Source: Zhengitettix transpicula
Taxonomy: Eukaryota > Arthropoda > Insecta > Orthoptera > Tetrigidae
Direction of reading: 5' to 3'
Assembly: GCA_037074705.1 (NCBI GenBank)
Contig: CM073591.1
Coordinates: 135,105,032 to 135,169,031 of the forward strand
DNA length: 64,000 bases
Positions 45,516 to 57,275 of this stretch are shown in pieces. Under the pieces are notes generated by a model. The model made no database searches and had not been told where the DNA came from. It worked only from the letters and a program-made list of their open reading frames with translations. The position numbers and the translations under genes were made by a program. Each line of letters begins with the position of its first letter. Within the stretch, counting starts at the first letter, position 1.

Positions 45516-46807
45516 CCACCGTGATCAAAACGTAAGGTAAAATTGTCATTTAAAACTACCGGGTATTAGGAAGGCTGGTCATTTTTTTTCCTAGGTTGGT
45601 AGGACTGCCTATAATATTTTCCAAGCGTCTGTTTGTTAACTTGTTTAATTATCTCCGAGTTACACGTGTTTTTGTAAACAACTAAAAGTGAATTTTTCGA
45701 TTTTTGCAATGGGTGATTTTGTTGAGAAAGAACTTGCATCAAATTTTGTTTGCGGAATATATTTGCGAATATTCTCATGCGGACACGTTGAAAATGCTGC
45801 GGAAGGCCTTTGGTCATCAAACTATGGCACCAAAAAACGTTTATAAGTGGTACAACGAGTTCAAAGAGGGCAGAGAACGCGTTGAAGACGAACCGCGATC
45901 TGGACAACCATCAACGTCTTCCGACGAGGGCCACGTCCAAAAAATTAAAGATTTGATGCTTGAAAATCGTCCATGGACAATTAGAGATCTCGCTGATAGT
46001 GTTGGAATATCATTTGGTTCAGCCCAAACCATTTTGAAGAATGTTTTGTGTCTCAAACGCTTCAAGTCTCGATTGGTGCCAAAATCGCTCAATTTTTTGG
46101 AAAAAAAACCGTCGCGTTGATGTGTGTGAAACTTTGCTGTCTGACTATCAGGACCACTTGAAATGCATCATTACTGGAGACGAGACTTGGATGTACGCAT
46201 ACGACCCTGAAACCACCGACCAATCCAGCGAATATCGTGCAAAAGGTGAAGCAAGACCGGAAATCAAGGTCATGTTGACAGTTTTCTTTGATTGTCGTGG
46301 TGTTGTGCACTATGAATTCCTTCCGCCGGGCCAAACTGTCAACAAAGAATATTATTTGAGCGTTATGCGTCGTTTGCGTGAAGCTATTCATCTGAAACGG
46401 CCGGAATTATGGGCGAACAACACTTGGTTCCTTCATCACGATAATGCACCATGTCATACTGCATTGGTTCTTCGTGACTTTTTTTTGCCAAAAACTCGAC
46501 TCATATCGTTCCGCAACCACTGTATTCGCTTGATTTGTGCGACATCTGGCTATTCAGCAAACTCAAAATGCCAATGCGGGGACGCCGTTTTGACACAATT
46601 GAGGAGATAAAAACCGAATCGAAGAAGGTCTCGAAGGCTATACCGGAAAAAGACTATTCCGACTGTTTCGAGGACTGGAAAAAGCGTTGGAAAAAGTGCG
46701 TTTTATCGGACGGGGATTACTTTGAAGGGGATGAAATTGATTTGGAAGAATAAATAAAGAATTTATATTTTATAAATAAATTCACCTTACTTTTTTTTTC
46801 ACAGTGG
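45516..46807 (+). mobile_element. Mariner (DD34D) element, second type, copy B
   Basis: A 1,292-bp element. The left end is CCACCGTGATCAAAACGTAA and the right end, read on the minus strand, CCACTGTGAAAAAAAAAGTA; both continue AGGT. The right edge is followed by TA (46808-46809). The left edge has TG, a likely mutated TA target. The body follows copy A closely. Confidence 0.92.
45709..46753 (+). pseudogene. Mariner transposase pseudogene, copy B
   Basis: The ATG at 45709 (MGDFVE) corresponds to the start in copy A, but a one-base loss six codons in and a small insertion near 45765 put the HTH in the frame 45704-46120: 'TLKMLRKAFGHQTM', '[19 protein letters not shown]', 'WTIRDLADSVGISFGSAQ'. 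A run of A at about 46100-46108 shifts the frame. The next part (46041-46610) has 'ITGDETWMYAYDPE' (first Asp), 'FLPPGQTVNKEYYLS' and 'FLHHDNAPCHTALVLRDFF' (second Asp intact). A further shift at about 46482 moves the rest to 46535-46753, and the bases that would encode the LAP part of the family's L-A-P-C-D are deleted. The C-terminus 'DYFEGDEIDLEE' is normal. It is less damaged than copy A: no nonsense codon interrupts the frames before the shifts. Confidence 0.92.
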
Positions 46808-46809
46808 TA

Positions 46810-48017
46810 TTTCGTGTTATTGGCCCCTGTAATATTTATGAGTCAGTATAGCAATGTTTGGAGCATCACGTAAATCCAAGAGTGTTGTCGGTTGAATATA
46901 GCTGATTAACACTTTTGGCGTTCAATGACGTAAAATATCAACTCCACTTAGGATTTTTAAATAACATTGCCTTATTTTCAGGAAGCGCCAAGGTTATAAC
47001 AATTCACTCAATACAGTATGTATGATGGCAGGGCTTGGAAATAAACTTGAGAAAACATACGTGAGGTTAATTGAATCATAATAAAATAAAATTACTATCA
47101 TCCAGGCAATAGATCCATTTTGAAGGTTTCCCGAGGTTCAATGGACGCTACATCCGTTCATTCCCACACGATAAATAGATCACCTGCTAACAAACAGGCG
47201 TAAAAGTAATCGAAGCTGATGGTTTATGGATATTATGAATTACTAAATTTCCTCATAACATTATCACACCGGGGCTCTCGTACACGCACGCAAATATAAT
47301 CGTTTACATTTTAACCTTTTTATCCCTACCAACGTAAACTTTAATTGATGAAACACACTAGTTAAATTTACCGAAGAAATCGAATTATTATTCCTGGAAA
47401 AAAAGACGTTCTCATAACAATGTATGCAAGTCCACGGACAATTGACGTACGCCAATAAAAGGTACCATAGAAGCATTTATGAGCACATTTAGTTAAGCCA
47501 CAGTATCCACAAACCATCAGCTTTTTATATTTTGTTGCATTTATTTATTAAATATCGAAGGCTTTCCCGATATACTCGCTGAATAAAACGTTATCAGGTT
47601 CACAATCTGGTACAACAGTAATTAAAAAGCGACGTTTCAACGACCATCTGCATTGTTATCTTTCTGGGGAAGTATCGTGATTCTCGTATACCGCTGGGTC
47701 AATTAATTACTTCTGTTTTCAATTATTTATTCCGAATAATGAAGTGATTGTTTCGTAATAGAACAAAAGATAATATCCACTTGTTTTGTTACCTGCAATA
47801 AACCAACATTATAATAATCTGACTTCTTTTTTTAAAATAAAAATAAAAACACCAACCTAATGGTCAAAAAAATTATTTTCATATTCAAAACATAATATTT
47901 AACAGACACGATGTTTAATTCCTGATTGGGACCTCTTCAGGTGTAGAATAACTATTCAATTCAGTTGTCTAAAAAAATTAAGAAATAATGTCCTACATTC
48001 ATGATAATTTTTAATTG

Positions 48018-48054
<37 letters not shown>

Positions 48055-48355
48055 AGAGTGTTACGTAAATTTATTATTAGAAAATTTAGATAAAAACTTT
48101 TCTAACGTGCGGTTTGCAAGTACGTTTCGGCTGAAATCACTTATTGGCACAGCTGTTAACAGTATTACTGAATTTTAAGATAACAATTGAAATAAATAAT
48201 TTATATAATACAATATCACAATAATAAAGAATCAAAATTTTTTTTATTTTTAATATAAATAGCCGAAACAATAAACCTAATTTGTTCATTAATCTGGGAT
48301 AATGTTTACATTCTTCAGCTAAAGTCGTTTCATTTTACCAATTTTTTTATAATAT
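46810..48355. other. AT-rich stretch without a recognisable gene
   Basis: Contains an (AT)n run at 48021-48048. Minus-strand sequences recall PLE termini: 'CACCTGAAGAGGTCCCAATC' (about 47945-47926) and 'CAGCCGAAACGTAC' (about 48123-48110). The 47264-47476 minus-strand frame is not recognised. Confidence 0.4.
48021..48048 (+). repeat. (TA)n microsatellite
   Basis: Uninterrupted TA run. Confidence 0.95.
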
Positions 48356-48362
48356 ATATGGT

Positions 48363-48881
48363 TTGGAATTAATATGGGAGAAACTAAATAGAAAGAACCT
48401 GAAAGATATTGAAAAGATAAAAGCAACTTTTCTGAAAAATATACTGTGTGTCTCGAAATATACGCCATCACGACTTCCATATGAACTTACAAGGGAACCT
48501 ACGCTATACATCAGGGTTAACTTTGCCATCTACATCTACATATCAACACTAAAGGAAAAGAAGAACCAGATATGGGACGATTTCTACAGTACCACCACCA
48601 TGATGACAAACGAATGGAGGAGAGCATCATACGAACTACGACACACAGTAACCGTGCACGGTTTTCACCACAAGATTTGTAAATCAAAAAGCTTTCATCA
48701 ACCAGATGTGAATTGTGTTTGTGAATTATGTGAAATGGTGTGTGACAGATATCACGCGTATTGGTGTTCCAGAAGATCTACCTCAATGACAGAATTTTGT
48801 AAAGAGTGGCCCAATTTACTTTACACATTGTGTGAAATTCCTTATATTAATATAATAAATATGTCTGGACACAACTGAATA
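48363..48881 (+). pseudogene. Non-LTR retrotransposon, C-terminal protein fragment
   Basis: A 171-codon open frame with the features of the C-terminal end of a LINE polyprotein. It has 'WEKLNRKNLKDIEKIKATFL' (after the RT thumb), 'PYELTREPTLYIRV', and 'EWRRASYELRHTVTVHGFHH', 'CKSKSFHQPD'. It then has a cysteine/histidine cluster, 'CVCELCEMVCDRYHAYWC', with C-x2-C-x3-C-x3-H-x3-C spacing resembling a zinc knuckle. The expected RT domain is absent upstream, where the sequence turns AT-rich, so this is a 5'-truncated copy, as is usual for LINEs. The clade is uncertain. The frame is still open, which suggests a fairly recent insertion. The Met at 48363 is probably not a biological start. Confidence 0.7.
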
Positions 48882-48895
48882 ATTTTGGGGGTTTA

Positions 48896-49100
48896 ATTTC
48901 AAATTATTTTTATGTTCAATAATTGTAGTTATTAAGACATCTATTTGTTTGCCCGATATAACAAGAATTACAATCTAAACAATTAATTTTGTAAATAACG
49001 TTATGTTTTGTAAAGTGTTTTGTCCTTAATATTTTAACTAAATTTAAATTATTGGAAGTTATAAAATTAATTCAAATGCAATTATTATTGAAGAATTCAA
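48896..49100 (-). pseudogene. Penelope-like GIY-YIG endonuclease fragment
   Basis: The minus strand from about 49020 reads 'KHNVIYKINCLDCNSCYIG' then Q-T-N-R, the start of the GIY-YIG domain in PLEs. Downstream 'CLNN..' and, in another frame, 'IEHKNNL' recall the R-x-x-E-H-K-N-N that follows in the family. It is frameshifted immediately after the motif. It is related to the fragment at 16060-16260 and lies on the strand opposite to the LINE end next to it. Confidence 0.75.
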
Positions 49101-49104
49101 TACT

Positions 49105-49745
49105 GTAATATAATAGTCTACACGTGACCTCTTATCATAACGTCTCTTCAGCATAGCGGACCTAAGAGGGCGCAGCAGCAAGAACGCTGATGCAGTTAAA
49201 GACATCACTTTAGATATAGCGAGTAACTAAACACAACAACAACACATAAGTCTTCACCCCTTCCGCCTAAGCAGCTGTGATAACGCTGCGTCTAGACGGA
49301 CGTCAGCATTTTAAGTACTTTATGCAGACATGTACACGTCAGCAGAAATCTCCACCCTGTAAGAGTTCTTCTCATTGGAGACTAAAAATCATCAGGGAGG
49401 GGGAAACGAGTCTTCGAATTGTTCAGAGCTTCTTGGGAACGACAGTCGTGATCCAACCTCCAGACGGGTCGGTGGCTCCTGGTGCTATCCGCCAGTTTGT
49501 CTTACTTTATTTTATTTCTAACTATTAAATCTATTGATTCTTCATCAGCTCTTATTTGACTGAAGTGCAGCGAAACACCAACCACTACGCCTAGGTTCAA
49601 TTAGTTGAACCCGAACCCTCACGTTACCGACTTTCCTATTTCCTGTTCTTAATTCTTCCTTTATCCTCTAGATCGGTAGCCAGGTGAGATAACGGAGGTA
49701 TAGCTCGGTTGGTGAACGATCTATCTGGACTTCCCATTTCCAACT
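49105..49745. other. Mixed-composition stretch, possibly tRNA-SINE-like
   Basis: The 83-codon frame at 49277-49528 has no recognised motif. 'TATAGCTCGGTTGGTGAACG' at about 49701-49720 resembles a tRNA A box, but no B box follows at the proper distance, so I do not call a SINE. Confidence 0.3.
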
Positions 49746-49750
49746 GCTGG

Positions 49751-49856
49751 AATGTTACATGTTCACAGTGGTGGAGTGTTACATGATGGCAAGCGGGATG
49801 TTACATGGCGGCAGCGGTTGGAAGTATGTTACATCGCGGCAGCGGTTGGAAGTATA
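49751..49856 (+). repeat. Minisatellite of four GTTACAT-starting units
   Basis: The last two units (49800-49827 and 49828-49855) are 28 bp long and differ by one or two bases. Each is GTTACAT..CGGCAGCGGTTGGAAGTAT. Two diverged units precede them. Confidence 0.8.
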
Positions 49857-49859
49857 TTA

Positions 49860-50370
49860 CAATACGTTTATGTAGTATTATTTTCAATTAAGGGTCCCAA
49901 TCAGAAATAAACCGTTGTGTCCTTAAAATATTATGTTTTAAATATGATAAAAGATTTTTATGGTGTTTTTTACATTTATTTTTAATAACAGTTTTAATAT
50001 GTGTTCTTACTGTATAGTCAGATGCAAAGAGGTCAATAATACAGGTGGTAAAAGGAGCAAACACGTTCGGAATGAAATGAGATATATCATCACAATTCAA
50101 AATGGAAGTAATCCGCTTTTTCTATAACGATGACTTAAAGTTTTTACTTACAAATGACTTGATGACATATAACTCCAAAGTAATGAATTTTGTCAAACGT
50201 ATATAAAATGTATGATATGTTTTGAATAAAATATGCCTGTTTGACAGAATTCTGATCTAAAATGAGATCATTTCAAAATGTTGGGTTATTGGTGTCTGGG
50301 AGCACAACACACTGCGAGGATCATCTGGATGGTAGCCGCGCTCCGTACACAATAGATCGGTAAAATATAA
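49860..50370. other. AT-rich stretch without a recognisable gene
   Basis: No supported feature. Confidence 0.4.
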
Positions 50371-50371
50371 G

Positions 50372-50424
50372 TTTTTTTTAGAGTAACTGGCTACATGATG
50401 GTAATCCACGTGGTGGTAACTTCT
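50372..50424 (-). mobile_element. R516 retroposon, short 3'-end fragment
   Basis: The plus strand has a T run, then AGAGTAACTGGCTACATG and GGTAATCCACGTGG, the reverse complement of the R516 3' end (CCACGTGGATTACC..CATGTAGCCTGTTACCCT). Only about 50 bp is kept. Confidence 0.65.
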
Positions 50425-50429
50425 AAGTT

Positions 50430-51760
50430 TTTAAAATTAAATCTTGTTGAATGTAGACGTTAATAGTCTGCGAGAAGTAACTCACGATACTGACGGCGTC
50501 GTAAGAAATACAGGAAAGGAGCTATAATAAATACTTTCATAATTTTATCGTTCGTCTTAAAAAAGAAGTCGTATTCACAAAAGAATTAGTTGAACAGTTA
50601 AAATGATGGAAGTAATTCAACTGAGTAGGTCGTTACTGTTGTAGGGAGGGATGGAGCGTTCACTCCGTTGAACTCTAACGATCTTCGAGAACCAATAACT
50701 GACCCACTTGTCCGCTGGACTGTGGTCAGAGTTCGATAAATTGTCACCATTTCTTGTTGTGACAGATACAGTCTTACTAGAAACTGAAATACTGGTGAAA
50801 AAAAAAACACTCGACGCTTGACCTGACGAAACTGAAATTTGATGTAACAATGAAGTATAAAGATAACAACAATAGTATAAGAGGTTTGACGTGATTTACC
50901 AATAAATATGATCAGTTCATCTTCTTTGAAACTCAGTCTTCTTTAAATAATTTAGGTCGGTAACATCCCCCAGGAGTTTTATCCGCAACCGAGCCGTTTA
51001 TAGCCGTTTCGCTTATTAAATTAACCATAATATAGGACACGCTATCTTTTCTCTCCCCAACTATATTTATCAAAAGAAATCATCTCTCACGTTTGCTATT
51101 TAATAACATTTAGTACATTATTATTAAATTATCATTATAATACGGTAACTTAAATGTCACTATAACAATCTTGTAAATAAATGGAAGTTATTATGAAATG
51201 AAACTTTAAATCTAATTTAGTGATTTAAAAGTCGATTTTAATAGCTTGCTGAAATATTAATATGGAACCATATTAAATTTTACGTTATTTTTATGAGTGA
51301 AATTTATGTAAAGTAAATAACTACTTATTAAAAATGTCTAATTTAATCAAATGAGAACTTTTATGTAAGTATTGCTTTTATCCGTGTCATTAAAATTGTA
51401 ATTATTGGTAAAAAGAATTTTATGCAGTATAATGTATCAAACATCCTTTGGATGTCAGCTAATTAATGGACCCTATCTGGTAGTAGAGAAATATCATCCA
51501 TTGATCGTTTGTCAATCGTACAATCAATCTAACTTTTTTACCGTTCATTATTCCCGTATAGTTTCCGGAACTCTTCTTCATCCTCCATTGGTGATGTAAA
51601 CAATTTAGCCGCTTCGATCGACCGTGGACTGGATCAATCCGTGCTTTACTACTACAGTTACTTCCCAGTGGTCTCTATATATGACTCATCAACACTTGAA
51701 TATGTAAATTTCTACTCATATCACACGATTTGTCCGTGACACGTGATTTATTTTATACTA
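50430..51760. other. AT-rich stretch without a recognisable gene
   Basis: No supported feature. Confidence 0.45.
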
Positions 51761-51762
51761 AC

Positions 51763-52660
51763 TACGGGCTCGGTGTTGCCCGGGTATTTATTTATATAAG
51801 CCTGAAAAACTATTCCATTCCATATTTATCTATCAGTAAAGAAGTGATTTAACCTACCTATGCAGGGTGAATGCTAATTTTATCAGAACCCATCAGTGTC
51901 TTCCGAAAAGAATACTCCCGATACTAAATATTATTAAAAATACTCGACAAAGAAAATACTCGGTATCATAATACGGTGAATATTACACGTACCACCTTAA
52001 GAGAGTTAATTACATCGGCCGTATGAGCATATTTAAGCACCGTCCATCCCCGCCCCTGATGAGGTAAAAATGTCTTACCAACACGGTGTCCGTTTCCGGT
52101 TTCAAAGGAACACGAGTACGAAATCTGGTCAAATTTTCTCCAATGTTTTAGTTTTGTATGCAAAACATACACACATACATGCGTACATTGATTTCCCCTT
52201 CCACTCCCTCTCATAGGGGTATACGTTCAACTCCACAGGCAAGTTGAATGTTAATTAAACTCAGCGACAGCCATAATACCGGAATCGACTTCAATCTCTG
52301 CTGTTTTCACGTTATTTTTATGTAAAGCTCCTACACCCCCACCCCTAAGCGTGCTTCTCTTCCATGTCAAAAGGGGTTGGAATTATGTCCAGAAAACATC
52401 AGGAGAAAAACTATCAATCTCGGTGACCAGGAAAATTATTTATTCAACGCAAATCTCGGCCTTTTTAGCATGTTTGAAAATTTTCACCCCCGCTCCTGGT
52501 GTGGTAGACGTGTCTTACGTCCACAGTGTTTGTTTCCGTTTTGAAAGGAACACGTGTACGAAATTTGGTCAAATTCGCTCCACCTGTGTAGATTTGTATT
52601 CGGAGCTCACACACAAAAACAAACCGTCTATATTAATTATTAGATGCGAGATGTTTACTT
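51763..52660 (+). repeat. Unclassified dispersed repeat (family C), longest copy
   Basis: Starts 'GGGCTCGGTGTTGCCCGGG' and 'TATTTATTTATATAA', parallel to 16465-16620, then a short degenerate 'AATACTCCCGATAC' array. Two successive homologous modules follow (about 52020-52180 and 52475-52620), each with CACCCC-like DNA, 'GTGTCTTAC', 'GTTTCCG(G/T)TT', 'AAAGGAACACG(A/T)GTACGA' and 'TCTGGTCAAATT' or 'TTTGGTCAAATT'. The end resembles the widespread insect repeat 3' ends of the AAATTTGGTCAAAT..CACACACAAAAAC type. The 109-codon frame at 52351-52680 lies in this DNA and is not a recognised protein. Confidence 0.65.
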
Positions 52661-52664
52661 ATGT

Positions 52665-53660
52665 GAGTGATGATTATTAATTCCCTGATTGCGTGACTAC
52701 GAACGTTCGTGCCGAAACTACTCATGAATCTTTATTGCTCCTCAAGTTACATAATTATGAGCTATTACAACTAATTTTCCTTATTTATATAGGAAACGTG
52801 AGATAGGAAGATTTAAAACAAAATTTTACATTAAAAGGAATATTTTAGAACCTTGTATGTTATCTGCTGGTATTTAAAAACCAGATTATATTTTAATTTC
52901 ATGTCATATATTTGTGTGTGTGTGTGTGTGTGTAGGTCGTTAATTTTTCATAGGTCATGAGAAACCCTAATATTGAAACATATATCTTTGTATACTTGTA
53001 ACGTATATCTTTGGTTTTCGGAGAGGAGAGGAGAAAGGGTTGTTGTGTTGTGGGTTTTTTTTGCGAGTGAGCAAGAGAGAGAGATTAATGGTTTTGTATG
53101 ACATGTAGAGTGAGGTAGTTGAGGATAATAAATTGATAAATAGAATAATACGACTAGACCCGGCATTGGAAGACGTTAGCCCGAGCCCACGTGGACCCTG
53201 ATAGGAGGAGTATCTTGCTGAACACAAGATAAGTAATTTATTTTTTGTTAAAGGTTGAATTAAACCAAACAGTAGAATATATTAAGCACGTGAGTTTTAA
53301 TAAAGTAATGGAAACGGTGAGTTTGAAGGCGGTTGTCTGTGAGGCATTTTGCATAGATGATGAGAGACTTTTTCAAGGAACATTAGTCGTAAGCGCCCAA
53401 CTGTGGCGTTAGAATTGTGTGTTCTGGCAAGCAAATTTTCCAAGCAATTGAGAAAACAATGTGCAAGGAAATCCGCGAAGGCACACAACCGTGACTCAGG
53501 GCAACCAAACCGACGGCAGTTGCTATAGAGATACTCATACTATAATAGATGTCCACTGAATTGATATGGGAGCAAGAAATATGAGGAAATACTCGGAAAA
53601 TGGAACCGTTGTGTACGAATACGCTTGTAGAAAGCATAAGAGACACCTGAAAAACAATAT
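52665..53660. other. Stretch without a recognisable gene
   Basis: Contains a (GT)n run at 52913-52933 and a purine-rich part near 53020-53090. The frames on the minus strand at 52948-53646 overlap each other and have no family motif. Confidence 0.4.
52913..52933 (+). repeat. (GT)n microsatellite
   Basis: Ten GT units. Confidence 0.95.
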
Positions 53661-53665
53661 ATATA

Positions 53666-53927
53666 TTTTTTAGGGCAACAGGCTACATGAGGGTAATCCA
53701 CGTTGGGCAACTCCCCTTTAATAGCATAGGAAGGGATTTGAAAGGGGAGATGAAGTAGGGTAGAGGAAGGTAGCCAAGGGTTAACTAGGGCACCCGGGCT
53801 ATGGTTTAAGGATCCTACCCGGCATTCTCCTAAAGAAATGCAGGGAAAACCCTAAAAAAAACCTGCATCAGGTAGGTCGGGTATTGGGTACTTGTCCCAC
53901 GCCCTTCCGATAGCGGGAGAGGAGTTT
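53666..53927 (-). mobile_element. R516 retroposon, copy 7 (5'-truncated)
   Basis: On the minus strand it starts at 'CTCCTCTCCCGCTATCGG' and runs to the 3' end with an A tail (T run at 53666-53671 on the plus strand). About 260 bp are kept. A clear target duplication is not visible. Confidence 0.85.
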
Positions 53928-53929
53928 GA

Positions 53930-56900
53930 TGAGCTCTGTATTTAAGATAATAATCGATATAAATAGTTGTTGCGAGATACTAGTACACTTACATGCTGGA
54001 CTAAAATAAATTCAAGATGATGGAAGATGGTTTGAAACTTAATTTTAAACTATCTTGTTGAAGGGTAAAGAATTGGTCACTGTTGGAAACTCATCAAATA
54101 TATTTTGTGGTGATAGTAGGATCGTCGAGCCGGAAAATTTTTTTGTAAAGCCTATTTAAAATTATATTATATTTATATGAGTTTTCATTAAATTTACGCA
54201 TAAAAATACACAAAAAAGAGAGACTACTGAATTTTCCGGTGTCTTTATGGACCGTGTAAAAGGTTAGTTAAATTTACACAATAGATAAAATGTCTCCAAC
54301 CCTTACGCATCAATTTACTCCTTCACAAAAACTGTCGCATTCAGGACTGCATACATTTTAAAACTTCGGCCGTTTCAAGCAACGTCTCAAATTTTTTACT
54401 TCCTCTACTATCCTCTTCCTAACGTAATTCTCATTCGGGCATAAATCTTCCCTCTCCCCCCCTCCTCCTCCTCCTTCTGCTGCCAATATATCATATTAAT
54501 CGTTGTCACAAAATTTGAAAGTTATGTGTCCTTTGTTCGAGTTTAGCGACTGTTTAATTTTCCCCTGGCGTAATCTTCCCGACTCTCCTGCGGAAACGAA
54601 CTGAACAATCTGTTCCGACTGCTTGACAGAGCCCTGTTCGTCTAGCGTTGTGTCACAAAGTGAATTCCTAAGCACTCCATGGATAGCAGTTTTAAATTAA
54701 TAAAAAATTGATAACCGAGAAATACGAGCGGAACACTTGCTTAACTTGTTTTATCAGTTTATTTTTAATATTTTTAACATTTAATTAAGACGTTTAGTTA
54801 AAGAAGAAGTTCATAACTTCAACATGTACGTGGTTCAGTGCGTGTTATTTAGTTATCTTCTGAGATATTCATTTAAGAAATTTGATTACGGACGAATTAG
54901 GTATTTACAAAACTAAAATAAATTGTAAAGAAATGAATGCTAACCATTGTAAAGGTTGTCTGTTGTCAGGAAATTAAACTAAGTGATAAACAGTCTCAAA
55001 TTTTTCTATATGTCCAGGAATGTAATTAAAAATTTGTGAACAGAAAATAATGTCGACATTTAACAGCAACAAAAGAAATTTCATAAATGCGCTAAAAATA
55101 TTACCTGACACATAAATGTATATTTTAAATTTAAAGCGTCACACGGTAACGAAAAATAAAGTAATGTTTCAGAGTTTCTTGTGTTTACGTCATTAAAAAT
55201 ATTACAAAAGGTTAATTGAATAGGAACGAAACACGCTGTTATCCGATCACATGTACAGTATATTCATTTGATTTCCATCATTTCTGATCTATAATAATAC
55301 AGATCAAAGTATATTTATTTATAATATAATGTTGCAATTATTTTTAATAGAATATAATTTAATGCAAGTAAATATAGGACGTATTGCGTCTTAAAAGATT
55401 ACACGCAACTCCTACATACTTAAGTCAGAAACCGTAGTATTAATGAAGAATAAAAATCATTAAGTATGTTTTTCTATTATTTTCTAATTATTCAGTCATT
55501 TGAAACTGTGTAAACACTTCAGAATTATTTATTAGACATTATTCGTGTTCATGACTGCAATTAATGATTATAGTTTTGAAGAAAAATTGAGTATTTTGAT
55601 AAAGCGTTTAATATTTATTTCCAAGTAATTTAAACCCACAAACTTAATTAGCCTTCATGGCTAAATTGTATCACAATGTACCCAGTAACATTCCTTGGGA
55701 CATTCACTTGGAAATTTTAATTTGGTTCATTTTCTTATCAATAACGAAATCTTTCTCGGCGTAACTGGGGTGGAGAAATTAAGGGGATAAAAGACCTTCG
55801 TTAATTACTCACATTTTAAAACAGATATCTTTTACTTGGCTGGGACGTAATTAAGAAGGTCTTTATGATTGTTCGTCGTAGTATCAAGATGTAGCGTGGC
55901 CTATCCAATTTAAAGTCCCCAGCGCAGCTGCGTCTTGAGGGTCGAGGCTGTGTCACGCCAACCAAGTCTTGTTGCACGACTAATAGCGATCCATCAAACC
56001 CTGTGAGGAGTAATTAGCACAATCTCTACTCATTGTGTACACACATTGTCATACACAACATTTAACAAAGAGAATGCTGTCTAAAATTATATACGAGAGA
56101 AAATAGGGACATGGAGAGGCAGAAATGTATCTCTCTCTCTCTCTCTTTCTCACTGAATTGAAATTACCATGATGCTGTTTGCACTGTTTCCTGATATTAT
56201 CTGAAAATACATGTATATGTGAATTTAGTAAAAGTAAAGGAATATAAAATTTAAGATTAAATTATATTTCCCAGAATTTTTTTATTTTTTTTTTATTTCG
56301 GATGGAGTGACTGATTCATATTTACACTTAGATTTTGTAAATAATATATTTATTACAGTCAAACAGGCCTTATTCTCAACGGAAACTTATACATGAGACT
56401 ACATATAACATTGAAAAAAAACCAGAAAATATAAATATTGTGACCATAACACGAATGTTGATGACCATTTACAATCATAATTAAATACTGAAAGTCACTC
56501 CTCAGAGTAGGTAGGAAATATGGGACGTTCAAAATTAGTGAAATTTTAACTAAGACATCGGAGACTAGAAAATAATGGCGTAGAAGACATAGTTGAAAAT
56601 AAAATAGTTTGGGTTGTAGCAATTGGATTATATATAATTAGTGATATTGCTAACAACAATAGCAGTTGATACGACTATAAATTAATTATTAGTGATATTT
56701 CATGCGGTAAACACATTAAAGATTTATTGGTCGTACAAAAATTACTTCGTGGCTCTTCCACTTTATCATATAGAATGAATACATGTGGTTTATTACATGA
56801 TAATTTCAGTGTACTTTGGGAATCTGGTTTGATTATATACCGAAAATGATCTAATTTAAAACTTAATCATTTCTAAATTAATATTCTAATAATCTATGGA

Positions 56901-57270
56901 TATGAACATTAAATATTACTAATTATGCCTTTAAACGTTAACATATAACTTAATTAAAAATAATAATTCCTTTCTCATCATCTATTGAAAATAGAAAATA
57001 TTTCTATTTCCGCCTTTAAACACTGACATTTTCCCCTAGGTTCTTCATGCTTTTAAAAGACATGTCTTCATAATATCATCTACGCAGTAGCTTAAAAAAT
57101 AGATATTCCAGTTTCTCTTGATTCATTTTGGACAGCTGAATTCATATACAAATATTCTAGCCCTTGTACAGTAACCATTCTCCAATTGAGGACGTAGGAT
57201 AATCTGAAATTAAATTATTTTAAATCTGGATTAATACGGATGGTGATATTGACTCTAAAATGTCTCCGTC
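53930..57270. other. Long AT-rich stretch without a recognisable gene
   Basis: No supported gene. It contains a C/T-rich run at 54451-54480 and a (TC)n run at 56130-56147. The part at about 55890-56020 is G+C-richer, without a recognised motif. Confidence 0.45.
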
Positions 57271-57275
57271 GTTAA

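Noticed and set aside
49701..49725. A-box-like TAGCTCGGTTGG suggesting another tRNA or SINE
   Set aside because: No B box at the expected distance downstream. The GGTTCAATTAG upstream is on the wrong side.
53666..53940. Target duplication for R516 copy 7
   Set aside because: The sequences before the T run and after the truncated 5' end do not match.
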